From Gemmatimonadota bacterium (GTDB lineage: Bacteria; Gemmatimonadota; Gemmatimonadetes; Gemmatimonadales; Gemmatimonadaceae): a stretch of DNA of 64,000 bases. The stretch lies in assembly GCA_040388625.1 (NCBI GenBank), contig JAZKBK010000004.1, positions 62,001 to 126,000 of the forward strand. The letters are read 5' to 3'. Positions 8,804 through 17,529 of the stretch are shown piece by piece. Under the pieces are notes generated by a model. The model made no database searches, was not told the DNA's origin, and saw only the letters and a program-made list of their open reading frames with translations. The translations under genes were made by a program, and so were the position numbers. Every line of letters starts with the position of its first letter. Within the stretch, counting starts at the first letter, position 1.

Positions 8804-9627
8804 GAAACACGACCGGCGAGGATGCTCAACCAGTCGCCTTCCGCATCTTCAGCTTCGACGCGAAAGCCGGCACGTACAATCGCGCTGGTCATGATATCGC
8901 GCTCCTCGACCAGGATCCCGCTCAACAACGCAACTCCATCTGGCGTGAGCGACCCTGCCATGTCTGCAAGCAATTCCATCAGCACGGATGAGACGATGTT
9001 CGCGAGAATCACACGGACCGGCGCGACGAGCGCGAGCAACACCGTCGCGTCACCAACCAGATATCGGATCGCACTTTCCACGCCGTTCACGCGAATGTTC
9101 TCGATCGCGGAGCCTTCGGCGCCGTCGTCGATTTCGATAGCCGCAACACGCGTTGCGCCGAGCTTGGCGGCAGCAATCGACAGCACGGCGCTGCCGGCGC
9201 CGAGATCGGCTACGGAATCGCCCGCGCGGATCGTGCGCTGCATGAGACGAAGCATTCCACGCGTGGTTGGATGTTCGCCAGTGCCGAACGCCATCGCAGG
9301 ATCGATCACGATGGTAGTCGCCGGATCGAACTCTGCCGCGCGCCAGGGCGGCGTTACGACAAGGCCTCCAACGTGGTGTGCGTCGACATTTGCGCGCCAC
9401 TCGCTCCAGTCCACCGCGGGCACGACCGTTGTCGTGACGACCGCGGACGGGTCAGTGTCGTGCACCGCCGTGACAACGATTGCGGTATCGAAGTCCGGCG
9501 GAAAATGCGTGACGAGGGCGTCACCGTCTTCGTGGACGCCCTGCGAGCCGGCTGCGAACAGCGCGCTCATCACCGCATCGCGATCGGCGCACTGCTCGAC
9601 ACGAACCGCGCGCCATTCCGTGCTCAC
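8800..9627 (-). CDS. prmA: Ribosomal protein L11 methyltransferase PrmA
   Basis: PrmA trimethylates ribosomal protein uL11 using SAM. The 275-residue protein has [18 protein letters not shown], the hallmark of PrmA, near residue 115. The SAM-binding motif [20 protein letters not shown] and the ILANIVSSV motif (the family's NPPY-like site) follow. The start is GTG, overlapping the dnaJ stop as GTGA. The N-terminal substrate-recognition domain is present but somewhat short against the roughly 290-residue E. coli enzyme. Confidence 0.92.
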   Translation of the reverse strand: MSTEWRAVRVEQCADRDAVMSALFAAGSQGVHEDGDALVTHFPPDFDTAIVVTAVHDTDPSAVVTTTVVPAVDWSEWRANVDAHHVGGLVVTPPWRAAEFDPATTIVIDPAMAFGTGEHPTTRGMLRLMQRTIRAGDSVADLGAGSAVLSIAAAKLGATRVAAIEIDDGAEGSAIENIRVNGVESAIRYLVGDATVLLALVAPVRVILANIVSSVLMELLADMAGSLTPDGVALLSGILVEERDIMTSAIVRAGFRVEAEDAEGDWLSILAGRVS

Positions 9628-10757
9628 GCGCCGAGCGATTCCTTGACCTTGGCCCAGAATCCGCGCTCGCGTCTTGCTGGCGCCAGAGGGCGAATTTCGT
9701 AAAGGCGGCGAAGCAGCGTGGCCTCTTCTTCGCTCATCACGTCGGGAGTCCAGAGTTGCAACCGCACGTGCAGGTCGCCGGTGCCCGATGCGTTGATGCG
9801 CGGAAGTCCGCGTCCGCGCAGGTGCATCACCTGACCGCTTTGAGTTCCCGCAGGTATGCGCAACGTGACCGATGCGGTAACAGTCGGAACATCGACGTCG
9901 GCGCCGAGTGCGAGTTGTGGATACGTGACGAGCACTTCGGTGAGCAGATCCTCGCCGTCGCGCTCGAAGCGCTCGTCCTCATCGACCTCGAACACGACGA
10001 GGATGTCGCCGCGCGGGCCGCCTCGCGGGCCGGCGTTACCGACACCGCGCAGAGTCATGTACTGACCCGTCGCGACTCCTGCCGGAACCTTGATGTTGAC
10101 CTGCTCTTCCGAGCGGAGGCGCCCCTCACCGCGACACTTCTTGCACGGCGACGCGACTACCTTGCCATCACCGGCGCAGTTGGGGCACACCGACACGCTC
10201 ACGACGGGACCGAAGAACGATTGCTGCGCCCGACGCACTTCACCCGCACCCTTGCACGTAGGACACGTACTCACGTTCGTGCCAGGCTCGGCGCCGGTGC
10301 CTTTGCAGTAGTCGCAGGGATTCAACAGCTTGATCGTGACGGGCTTCTCGACTCCCGTCGCTACTTCCTGGAGTGTGAGTCCGAGGGTGATGCGAATGTC
10401 GGAGCCGGTGCGCGTCTCAGCGGCGCTGCTTCTACGACCGAACAGATCGTTGAAGCCGCCCATCCCGCCCAGATCGCGCATGAAGATGTTGAGCGCTTCC
10501 GAGAGGTCCACATGGTGGAAACCCCCGAAGCCACCGCCCTTGAGGCCGGCCTCGCCATACCGATCGTACGCTGCGCGCTTGTTGCCATCGCGCAGCACGT
10601 CATACGCTTCGGTGATCTCCTTGAACTTCTCCTCTGATTCCGACGAGCCGTTGTTGCGGTCCGGGTGGAACTGCATCGCCAGCTTGCGATATGCCTTCTT
10701 GATGTCGTCGTCCGACGCTGCGCGCGGGACTCCGAGTGTTTCGTAATAGTCTGCCAT
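9624..10757 (-). CDS. dnaJ: Chaperone DnaJ
   Basis: DnaJ stimulates DnaK ATPase and delivers unfolded clients. The 377-residue protein has the J domain at 1-70 with the HPD tripeptide ([11 protein letters not shown]) and a Gly/Phe-rich linker. Its cysteine-rich zinc region has four CxxCxGxG units ([32 protein letters not shown]), followed by the C-terminal client-binding domains. It follows hrcA directly; dnaK and grpE are not in the window. The upstream spacer consists only of 12-bp repeats and lacks a Shine-Dalgarno sequence. Confidence 0.96.
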   Translation of the reverse strand: MADYYETLGVPRAASDDDIKKAYRKLAMQFHPDRNNGSSESEEKFKEITEAYDVLRDGNKRAAYDRYGEAGLKGGGFGGFHHVDLSEALNIFMRDLGGMGGFNDLFGRRSSAAETRTGSDIRITLGLTLQEVATGVEKPVTIKLLNPCDYCKGTGAEPGTNVSTCPTCKGAGEVRRAQQSFFGPVVSVSVCPNCAGDGKVVASPCKKCRGEGRLRSEEQVNIKVPAGVATGQYMTLRGVGNAGPRGGPRGDILVVFEVDEDERFERDGEDLLTEVLVTYPQLALGADVDVPTVTASVTLRIPAGTQSGQVMHLRGRGLPRINASGTGDLHVRLQLWTPDVMSEEEATLLRRLYEIRPLAPARRERGFWAKVKESLGA

Positions 10758-10805
10758 GCGTTTGGTGATGCGTTTGGTAATGCGTTTGGTGGTGCGTTCG
10801 GTAAT
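10758..10805. repeat. Four 12-bp tandem repeats filling the hrcA-dnaJ spacer
   Basis: Four near-identical 12-mers follow one another: GCGTTTGGTGAT, GCGTTTGGTAAT, GCGTTTGGTGGT and GCGTTCGGTAAT. They fill essentially the whole 51-nt gap between the hrcA stop and the dnaJ ATG. On the coding strand each unit reads as four codons in frame with dnaJ, and the hrcA stop is in the same frame. Copy-number change would therefore alter spacing without shifting frame. Confidence 0.9.
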
Positions 10806-10808
10806 GCG

Positions 10809-11843
10809 TCAGTCCAGCAGGTCGGTGACGAGCTGGGATGTGTGAGTCACGAGCGAAATAACCTTGTCGTAAGGCATCCGCGTCGGTCCGATGACGCCGA
10901 TGACGCCGTTCAACGCACCAACGTGATACTGCGCCGTGACGAGCGTGAAGTTCTCCAGCGCGGGATCGTCATGCTCGTTGCCAATAGTAATGCTCACGCC
11001 GGATGATTCGCTGCGCTTGCGCAGCACCTCGGCCAGATAGTGCCTCGTTTCAGTCAGGGCGACGAGCCTTCGCATGCTGTCCGCGCTGGCAAATTCCGGC
11101 TGCTCGGCGAGCACGGAGGCCGCACCCAGCATTACATCGTTCGCCGAATCGAATACCTCGTCGAATATGTGCTCGCCTTCTTCCAGGAATACGTTGATCA
11201 GCTCGGCCGCTCCGACAGTCGTATCGCGGAGGCGCTGCGACAGCGAGTTGCGTACCTCACGCAGTGTGAGTCCGCCAAGCCGCTCGTTGAGCACGCGCGA
11301 GACTTCGGTGATCGCTTCGTCGGCAATCTGGCCTCGCGCATCGACGTAGATGGTGCGAACGCCACCACCCTGTACCGACAACACTACGAGGAGTCGGTCG
11401 GATGCGAGCCGCACCAGCTCGATGCGGTTCAGAACGCTCGCATCGAAGCGCGGCCCCAGCGCGACACCAAGCTCCTGCGTGATGATGCCGAGACTCTGCG
11501 CGGCGCGACGGAGGATGTTCTCCACCGCCGACCCGCCACTCGATATCTGCAGCGCAAGGCTGTCGCGCTCTGCTGTCGTGAACTTGTGCGCGGGAAGGAT
11601 CGAGTCCACGTAGACGCGATACGCGACGTCCGTGGGAACTCTGCCGGCCGACGTATGAGGGTGGAAGAGGTAGCCCTTCTCTTCCAGGTCGCTCATGGTG
11701 TTGCGGATCGTCGCGGGTGACACACCGAAATTGAACCGACGGGCAAGCTGACGCGACCCAGCGGGCTGGGCGGTTGCTACATACGTCTGGATTACGGCCT
11801 CGAGCACCATACGCTCTCGGTCGGTCAGTTCGGCAAGTGCCAT
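10809..11843 (-). CDS. hrcA: Heat-inducible transcription repressor HrcA
   Basis: HrcA represses chaperone operons by binding CIRCE operators. The 344-residue protein has the N-terminal winged helix-turn-helix (GSRQLARRFNFGVSPATIRN, then MSDLEEKGYLFHPHTSAGRVPT), the GAF-like middle and the conserved C-terminal GVIGPTRMPYDKVISLV. It heads an apparent hrcA-dnaJ-prmA-rsmE unit. A good -35/-10 pair ends just before its ATG, inside the 3' end of hemW. I see no full CIRCE element (TTAGCACTC-N9-GAGTGCTAA) upstream. Confidence 0.95.
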   Translation of the reverse strand: MALAELTDRERMVLEAVIQTYVATAQPAGSRQLARRFNFGVSPATIRNTMSDLEEKGYLFHPHTSAGRVPTDVAYRVYVDSILPAHKFTTAERDSLALQISSGGSAVENILRRAAQSLGIITQELGVALGPRFDASVLNRIELVRLASDRLLVVLSVQGGGVRTIYVDARGQIADEAITEVSRVLNERLGGLTLREVRNSLSQRLRDTTVGAAELINVFLEEGEHIFDEVFDSANDVMLGAASVLAEQPEFASADSMRRLVALTETRHYLAEVLRKRSESSGVSITIGNEHDDPALENFTLVTAQYHVGALNGVIGVIGPTRMPYDKVISLVTHTSQLVTDLLD

Positions 11844-11850
11844 AAGTGCA

Positions 11851-11880
11851 ATAGTATCAACGACTTCCGGCGAGTGTCAA
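11851..11880 (-). promoter_or_regulatory. Sigma-70-like promoter of hrcA, predicted leaderless
   Basis: On the minus strand TTGACA (11880-11875) and TACTAT (11856-11851) are separated by 18 bp. The -10 box ends 7 nt before the hrcA ATG, so transcription would start at or next to the start codon and give a leaderless mRNA. The element overlaps the last codons and stop of hemW. TTGACACTC also resembles one half of a CIRCE site, but no matching second half is seen. Confidence 0.55.
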
Positions 11881-12972
11881 GGACGCTGCGATAGCATCCA
11901 GGCGAAGAAAGCCAGTCGCTGTTAGAACGATCGTTCGGTTAGTGATCTCGGCCCATCCCGCTTCGACCCAAGGACGAGCGACGTCGATTTCCGCATCCGT
12001 CGCAGGAAGACCGTCAATCGTACGTAGCCCTAGATACACCCGCTCGGACAGCCGGTTCTCCCGGGTGAGCAATTCCCGCTCGGCGACAACGCTCTCGCCG
12101 GAGCGCAGGCGCCTCTCCCAATCTGCATACGCCGCCACGTTCCAGCTACGGGCATCTCCGTCGAACGAGTGCGCGGATGGTCCGAGCGCGGCGTACGGTT
12201 CGCCGGTCCAGTAGGACGAGTTATGTCTCGAACGCCGTCCGGGCCGTCCGAAATTGGAGACTTCGTAGTGCTCGAATCCCGCGGCGTCGAGTCTTTCGTG
12301 TGCCATCATGAAATCGGCCTCGTAGCGCTCTTCCGGCGCCTCGACTACCTGGCCGCGGGCACGCCAACGGCCGAGCGGCGTGCGCGGCTCGATGGTGAGG
12401 CCGTACAGGGAGACGTGCTCGGGCTCGAGTTCCAGCGCGCGCTCGAGATCAGCACCCCAGTCGCGCGGGATCGATTCGGGGAGCGCGAAAATGAGATCGA
12501 GCGAGACGTTGGTGATTCCGGCCGTACGCAGAGTCCCGATCGCGCCGACGATCTGCTCAACCGAATGCGTGCGGTGCATCCATTCGAGAGCCGACGGGTC
12601 GAACGATTGAGCGCCAAGCGACACACGGTTGACTCCGGCATCGATCCATGCAGCTGCGTTCGCGGGCGTGACGTCGTCCGGGTTTGCCTCGACCGTTATC
12701 TCCGCGTCGGCGGCGACCGATGCATTTTCGCGGACGATCTTCACAACGGAAGCCACGCCAGCATCGAGCCGCGACGGAGTCCCGCCCCCAAGATAGATCG
12801 TGTCGAGATCCCAGCGGCGCGTGTCGTGTCGCGCGATCTCGAGCGCGATCGATTCCACGTAAGTTGCGACCGGCACCGAGCTGCGCACAGCGATGGAGAA
12901 ATCACAGTACGAGCAGCGCCGCGCGCAGAATGGAACGTGGATGTAGAGGTGGCGCACCGGATCCACCGTCAT
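11857..12972 (-). CDS. hemW: Radical SAM family heme chaperone HemW
   Basis: HemW (formerly called oxygen-independent coproporphyrinogen oxidase-like) is a radical-SAM heme-binding chaperone. The 371-residue protein begins MTVDPVRHLYIHVPFC. It carries the CxxxCxxC iron-sulfur motif (CARRCSYCDF) near residue 17, then YLGGGTPSRL and EANPDDVT, the RVSLGAQSF segment, and the HemW C-terminal domain. The ATG overlaps the dprA stop as ATGA. A longer open frame upstream is only antisense/overlap with dprA. Its 3' end holds the hrcA promoter. Confidence 0.93.
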   Translation of the reverse strand: MTVDPVRHLYIHVPFCARRCSYCDFSIAVRSSVPVATYVESIALEIARHDTRRWDLDTIYLGGGTPSRLDAGVASVVKIVRENASVAADAEITVEANPDDVTPANAAAWIDAGVNRVSLGAQSFDPSALEWMHRTHSVEQIVGAIGTLRTAGITNVSLDLIFALPESIPRDWGADLERALELEPEHVSLYGLTIEPRTPLGRWRARGQVVEAPEERYEADFMMAHERLDAAGFEHYEVSNFGRPGRRSRHNSSYWTGEPYAALGPSAHSFDGDARSWNVAAYADWERRLRSGESVVAERELLTRENRLSERVYLGLRTIDGLPATDAEIDVARPWVEAGWAEITNRTIVLTATGFLRLDAIAASLTLAGSR

Positions 12973-13835
12973 CTGCGCGCGATCACTCCGCCGGCCGAGC
13001 ATTCCAGAAGTCCCTGAATTTCGAGTTGCGTGAGCGCGGCGAGGCAACGGCTTGCGGGCCAGCCCGTGTGCGTGATGATCTCGTCGGCGCTGGCAGCCGC
13101 GTGCTGGGCGACGGCGTCCCACACAGTCGCTTCGTCGGCGCCGAGCGAGACCGGCACGCGTGCATTCGCTTGCGCGGTCAGAGCCGCCAGCGCGAGCGCA
13201 TCGTCGATGCTGGCGATGACCTGGGCGCCGTCGCGCAGCAGCTGATTGGTGCCTGCGCTCTGTGGCGAGTCGATCGGTCCCGGTACGGCTGCGACGTTGC
13301 GGCCAAAATCTCCGGCGTATCCCGCGGTAATCAGCGATCCGCTTTTTGCGCCAGCTTCGACGACGATCGTCAGACGGCAGAGGCCGGCAATGACACGATT
13401 GCGGCGCGGGAAACATCCCTGGAAGGTTCCGACGCCGGCGCCGAATTCCGACAGCACGACCCCGTGTTGCGCAATCTCGTCGTACAGCGCAATGTGCGAG
13501 CGCGGGTATACCGTGTCGATTCCAGCGCCGAGCACGGCGGCGGTCGTTCCGCCACACTCAAGCGCCGCGCGGTGGGCGATCGCATCGACGCCGAAGGCCA
13601 TGCCGCTCACGATGCACGCACCTGCGGACGCGAGTGCGCGCGACAGATCGCGCGCCACACGCTCGCCGTATGCAGTCGGGTGACGGCTACCGACTATCGC
13701 GACGCATGGTTGAGCGAGCACGGCGATGTCGCCCGTGTAGTGCAGCGATTTTGGAGGCGAGGGAACGGTCGCGAGCTCCGCCGGCCATTCGTCATCATGC
13801 GGGCGCGCGACGGTGAATGTGTGTCGCAGACTCAC
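12969..13835 (-). CDS. dprA: DNA-processing protein DprA
   Basis: DprA loads RecA on incoming ssDNA during natural transformation. The 288-residue protein has the Rossmann-like core VAIVGSRHPTAYG, SGMAFGVDAIAH, the signature FPRRNRVIAGL and VVEAGAKSGSLITA. A C-terminal winged-helix DML1-like domain (about 225-288) follows. The start is GTG overlapping the obg stop (GTGA). No other competence genes are present, so this alone does not show competence. Confidence 0.93.
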   Translation of the reverse strand: MSLRHTFTVARPHDDEWPAELATVPSPPKSLHYTGDIAVLAQPCVAIVGSRHPTAYGERVARDLSRALASAGACIVSGMAFGVDAIAHRAALECGGTTAAVLGAGIDTVYPRSHIALYDEIAQHGVVLSEFGAGVGTFQGCFPRRNRVIAGLCRLTIVVEAGAKSGSLITAGYAGDFGRNVAAVPGPIDSPQSAGTNQLLRDGAQVIASIDDALALAALTAQANARVPVSLGADEATVWDAVAQHAAASADEIITHTGWPASRCLAALTQLEIQGLLECSAGGVIARR

Positions 13836-14854
13836 GGAAGCGGCGCCACAGCCTCGCTGGGTTTTGCCTCTTCCACCTTGAGACGGAGCAGCTCACTCCA
13901 CCACGCGGCGAGCAGCGGCGACAGACCTTCGCGGTTGGCTGCGCTGATCGATAGAACTGCGAACGCACCGGGTGCCTCGATGGGCGGAACGTACTGTTCG
14001 CCGAAGAGATCCAGCTTGGTGAACACGACGCAATGCGGCTTGCGCGCGAGCTCCGGACTGTATTTCGCCACTTCCACACGCAGCTGATCGTACTCAGCCT
14101 GCCAGTCCATTGCATCGATCGGAATGATCATCGCAAGGATTCTCGTACGCTCGATGTGACGCAGAAACTGAAGGCCGAGTCCCCGTCCCTCTGCCGCTCC
14201 TTCGATGATGCCGGGAATGTCGGCGACGACGAATGTGCGGTGATCGGAAAGCTGCACCACGCCAAGATTCGGTTGAAGCGTCGTGAAGGGATAATCCGCG
14301 ATCTTGGGGCGCGCAGCGGAGATCACCGACAGCAGCGTGGATTTACCGGCGTTCGGCTGTCCGACGAGTCCGACGTCGGCGATGAGCTTGAGCTCGAGCT
14401 CGAGCGTGCGCTCCTGACCGTCCTCGCCTGGCTGCCACTCGCGCGGTGACTGGTGAGTAGCGGTGACGAAGAACGCGTTGCCCTTTCCACCGCGGCCGCC
14501 CTTTGCCACGATGAATTCCTCGCCGTCGGCCAGCACGTCGGCGAGAATCTCGCCGGTTACCGCGTCGCGCACGATGGTGCCAGGCGGTACGGGCATGTAG
14601 ATGTCCTTGCCGCTCTTCCCCGTCATGTTGGAACCCATGCCATGCTGGCCACGCTCGGCGGCCCACTCGTCGCGATACGTGTAGTCGAGCAGTGTGGCGA
14701 GGTTGGAGTCACCACGGACGATCACGTCGCCGCCCCGTCCGCCATCACCTCCGTCGGGACCACCCATCGGTACGAGACTCTCGCGCCGGAACGACTGGCA
14801 TCCGGAACCACCCGTGCCCGCTATCGCGCGGACCGTCACCTTGTCTATGAACAT
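13832..14854 (-). CDS. obg: GTPase Obg (CgtA)
   Basis: Obg is an essential GTPase acting in late 50S assembly and stress signalling. The 340-residue protein has the glycine-rich Obg fold at 1-158 (GGSGCQSFRRE, GGDGGRGGDV). The GTPase domain follows, with G1 GQPNAGKST, G3 DIPGIIEGA and G4 TKLD. The optional C-terminal TGS-like domain is absent. A clear ribosome site, AAGGAG, lies within the end of the upstream gene, 3 codons before the ATG. Confidence 0.96.
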   Translation of the reverse strand: MFIDKVTVRAIAGTGGSGCQSFRRESLVPMGGPDGGDGGRGGDVIVRGDSNLATLLDYTYRDEWAAERGQHGMGSNMTGKSGKDIYMPVPPGTIVRDAVTGEILADVLADGEEFIVAKGGRGGKGNAFFVTATHQSPREWQPGEDGQERTLELELKLIADVGLVGQPNAGKSTLLSVISAARPKIADYPFTTLQPNLGVVQLSDHRTFVVADIPGIIEGAAEGRGLGLQFLRHIERTRILAMIIPIDAMDWQAEYDQLRVEVAKYSPELARKPHCVVFTKLDLFGEQYVPPIEAPGAFAVLSISAANREGLSPLLAAWWSELLRLKVEEAKPSEAVAPLP

Positions 14855-14856
14855 CG

Positions 14857-15492
14857 TCAGCTCTCCTTGATTCGATTCAATTCTTCACGCGCGGCGGCGA
14901 GCGCCTCGCGGGAGACGATGTCGGTCAACGCCGATAGCGTCAGTGCCAGATCATCCGGCGTCGCACCACAGTTGAGCGCCCCACGCAGATGCGACTTGAG
15001 CTGCGGGATCTGTTCCGACGCGGCGCACGCGGCGACGATGCACAGCTCCCGTTGTACCAATGTCATTCCAGGACGCGAGAGAACCTTCCCGTATCCGTCC
15101 ATGACCATCCACGCATCCAGCGCCGGATGCAGCCGTCCAACCTTCTGCCGCAGCGCGTCATACTTGCTGCCGTACACCGTTCGGCACGCTTCCTCTCCCT
15201 GCAGACGGTAGACATCGGGCAGCGGTGGCGTAGTCGCAGCATCTTCGGCCGGAGCCGGATCGCCGGATACTTCGCGCCAGATGCGCATCGAGTTCAGCGC
15301 GCGGGGGAAACCCGCGAACAGGTACGATTGCAGCAAGACCTCGTCCACCGCCGGCGGCGACGCGACGCCGACGGCTTCCACCATCATCCGCCGGGTGAAC
15401 GCCAGTGGCGCACCCGCGACGGCCGCGGAAATACGAACGAGCGCACGCATCGAGTCGCTGAACAGCGCCTCGTGTTCAATACTGGATTCCAT
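14857..15492 (-). CDS. Carboxymuconolactone decarboxylase / AhpD-like protein
   Basis: This 211-residue protein has two AhpD/CMD-like helical regions. The C-terminal one (about residues 140-200) reads CIVAACAASEQIPQLKSHLR followed by GALNCGATPDDL. Members range from peroxidase partners to decarboxylases; the classic AhpD CxxC pair is not evident, so the reaction is unknown. The N-terminal half (VDEVLLQSYLFAGFPRAL) also fits the fold. It lies 2 nt upstream of obg and supplies its ribosome-binding region, so the two are probably cotranscribed. Confidence 0.75.
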   Translation of the reverse strand: MESSIEHEALFSDSMRALVRISAAVAGAPLAFTRRMMVEAVGVASPPAVDEVLLQSYLFAGFPRALNSMRIWREVSGDPAPAEDAATTPPLPDVYRLQGEEACRTVYGSKYDALRQKVGRLHPALDAWMVMDGYGKVLSRPGMTLVQRELCIVAACAASEQIPQLKSHLRGALNCGATPDDLALTLSALTDIVSREALAAAREELNRIKES

Positions 15493-15549
15493 AATGTCAA
15501 CGATACGTCAAGTCACGCACAGCGCCACGGCGCATCCATGCGCGACGAA

Positions 15550-16548
15550 TCAGATCATTGCGCGAACGACTATCTCGCCCACGACCTCGTGGCGAGTATC
15601 GCGCACGGGCTTGCGGGCAATTTCAGCAAGACGTTGCGGCAACGGATCAGGCAATGCACCAAGGTGCTGCAGCAGCGCGAGCAATGCGGGATACTGCGCA
15701 CGAGATGCTCCATCCTCGACCTTGAGCGCTATCCCGATTCCGTCGCTGACGATAGCCGCGGAATGCACTCCCTCTGCGCCGATCTTGCAGAGGATACCCG
15801 GGGCCTCGGTCATCACGACCGTGTCGAACCGGTCGGTACCGCCAACCAGGAACGGGTTGCAGAGCATCGAGCTGCCGATACGCGCTGGAACTTCGTCGCC
15901 CCTGTTCATCGCCGCTGCAAAACGCGCAAATGCGCGCGCCATGGCTTCGAGGCTGATGCCGAATACGGGGACGCCGCAGCCGTCGCGTGCGATCCTGATC
16001 TGGGAGCGGCTGGTGCCGCTCCAGGTCTCGATCGTTCGTACTATGGCTTGCTGCACTGGGTGGTCGAGATGATCATACCCTGCGGTTGGCCAGCCTGCGG
16101 TCTGGGCGCAAGCGAGCATCGCAGCGTGCTTGCCGGAGCAGTTGTTGTGGAGCCGGGTCGTCCTGCCGCCCGATTCGCGCAACAGACGCTGACCGCGCTG
16201 TGACAGTGGCTCCGCGGCGCCGCATGCGAGATCACCCTCTTCGAGCCCCAGGTCGCTCAGCATCCGCTCGGCGATCGCAACGTGTTCCGGCTCGCCGCCG
16301 TGCGATGCGCAGGCCAGCGCGATCTCGTCTGCGCCCCACCCCAGCTCATCCACGTGCCCCGTGGTCATGAACGGAATGAGCTGGAACGGCTTGGCGCACG
16401 AGCGCCAGTACGTGACCAGCTCCGGATTCCGGGCATAGCCGATCAGGGCGTCGTTCGCGACGATTGCAGCAGAAACGTGATGGACCGATTCCACCGCGCT
16501 CCCGCGCGTGACGACTACATCGATATCATAGGAAGCGGCGGGACTCAC
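15550..16548 (-). CDS. Asparaginase II family protein (Rhizobium etli ReAV-type)
   Basis: The 332-residue protein belongs to the asparaginase_II family, distinct from E. coli AnsA/AnsB. Expected active-site features are present: SCAKPFQ near residue 50 (Ser and Lys), NNCSGKHAAMLA near 135 and DGCGVPVFG near 190. In the family these Cys and Lys residues bind zinc and form the catalytic site. The start is GTG, 3 nt after the mlaD stop. It is the fourth gene of the mlaE-mlaF-mlaD group and its connection to lipid transport is not obvious. Confidence 0.87.
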   Translation of the reverse strand: MSPAASYDIDVVVTRGSAVESVHHVSAAIVANDALIGYARNPELVTYWRSCAKPFQLIPFMTTGHVDELGWGADEIALACASHGGEPEHVAIAERMLSDLGLEEGDLACGAAEPLSQRGQRLLRESGGRTTRLHNNCSGKHAAMLACAQTAGWPTAGYDHLDHPVQQAIVRTIETWSGTSRSQIRIARDGCGVPVFGISLEAMARAFARFAAAMNRGDEVPARIGSSMLCNPFLVGGTDRFDTVVMTEAPGILCKIGAEGVHSAAIVSDGIGIALKVEDGASRAQYPALLALLQHLGALPDPLPQRLAEIARKPVRDTRHEVVGEIVVRAMI

Positions 16549-16551
16549 CCC

Positions 16552-17529
16552 TTAAAATATCGTGATCGCTCCCTTGGTGTAGCGTTTCGGGTTCTTCTTG
16601 ACGTCCGCCAGAATCTCGTTCAGGTGCTGGACCGCCTGGACCATCTGATTGTAGAGGGTGGTATCGCTCAGGAGTCTCGAAGCGGTTCCGTTGCCCTTGC
16701 TCAGCGATGCGACCAGCGAATCGGCGTGCGCCGTGACCGTCACGAGGTTGGTGTAGAGCGAGTCGTCCTGAAGCAGCTTTCCGGCTGTTCCCTTGCCCGA
16801 GTTGAGCTTCGTCATGAGCGAATCGACCTGGCCGACCATCTCCGTGAGGTTGGTATACAGCTGCGGATCGTCCAGCAACCTGCCCACGGTTCCGTCCGGA
16901 TTCTGAAGCCGCTTGAGGAGAGCACTCGTCGATGCGAGTGTGGCGTTGAGCCTGTCGTACAGACCGCGGTCGGTGAGCAGCTTGCCGACGGTTCCGTTGC
17001 CGTGCGCAACAGACTGCGTCAGTTCACGCAGGTCGTGCGTGAGACCGGCGACATCCGTGAGCACTGCGGCCGCGCGCTGGATCATCACGTCGTACCCGAT
17101 GGACGGCCCGAGTAGCAGAGTGTCGCCTTGGTGCAGCGGGCGGAAGCGTGGCGTTCCCGGCGTGATGTCGAAGAACCGATCGCCGAGCAGGCCCTGATTG
17201 CGGAGCATGACGCGCGAATCCATGCGTACCTGCTGCTGCAGATCCTCATCGATCTGCACCGTGATCTTGAGATTGCGGGTGGTGTCGTTGTCCACGGGCA
17301 GAAATTCGATCTTGCTGATGGAGCCCGCAAGCTGACCCGCGACGGTCACCTGTCCGCCCTCGCGCAGTCCGCTAGCGTTGGGGACAAAGGCATACAGCGA
17401 ATACCGGCGCGTGAACAGCCGCGCTGCTTCGCCGAGCCGAATGATCGCATACGTGAGTATGGCGAGCGCAACGATCGCGAGGGCAGCGACACGCAGCGCA
17501 TCCTTGGTGATGATCTCGGAGCGTCTCAT
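16552..17529 (-). CDS. mlaD: MCE-family substrate-binding protein of a Mla-type lipid transporter
   Basis: MlaD-type proteins form hexameric periplasmic rings that pass phospholipid between membranes. The 325-residue protein has one N-terminal membrane anchor (about 13-32) and a single MCE domain (about 40-130: YAFVPNASGLREGGQVTVAG). Its C-terminal region has four repeats of exactly 34 residues starting at 177, 211, 245 and 279, each with the pattern GxGTxGkLLxDxxLYxxL. This gives a much longer tail than E. coli MlaD (about 183 residues). It starts immediately after the mlaF stop. Confidence 0.9.
   Translation of the reverse strand: MRRSEIITKDALRVAALAIVALAILTYAIIRLGEAARLFTRRYSLYAFVPNASGLREGGQVTVAGQLAGSISKIEFLPVDNDTTRNLKITVQIDEDLQQQVRMDSRVMLRNQGLLGDRFFDITPGTPRFRPLHQGDTLLLGPSIGYDVMIQRAAAVLTDVAGLTHDLRELTQSVAHGNGTVGKLLTDRGLYDRLNATLASTSALLKRLQNPDGTVGRLLDDPQLYTNLTEMVGQVDSLMTKLNSGKGTAGKLLQDDSLYTNLVTVTAHADSLVASLSKGNGTASRLLSDTTLYNQMVQAVQHLNEILADVKKNPKRYTKGAITIF

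Noticed and set aside
11844..11900. CIRCE operator before hrcA
   Set aside because: Only a single TTGACACTC half-like sequence is present, and it is better explained as a -35 box.
12973..13557. N-terminal extension of HemW to 566 residues
   Set aside because: The extension is a second frame of dprA; the conserved MTVDPVRHLYIHVPFC start overlaps the dprA stop.
12684..14087. A 467-codon plus-strand frame across hemW, dprA and obg
   Set aside because: It spans three well-supported minus-strand genes and shows no family features.
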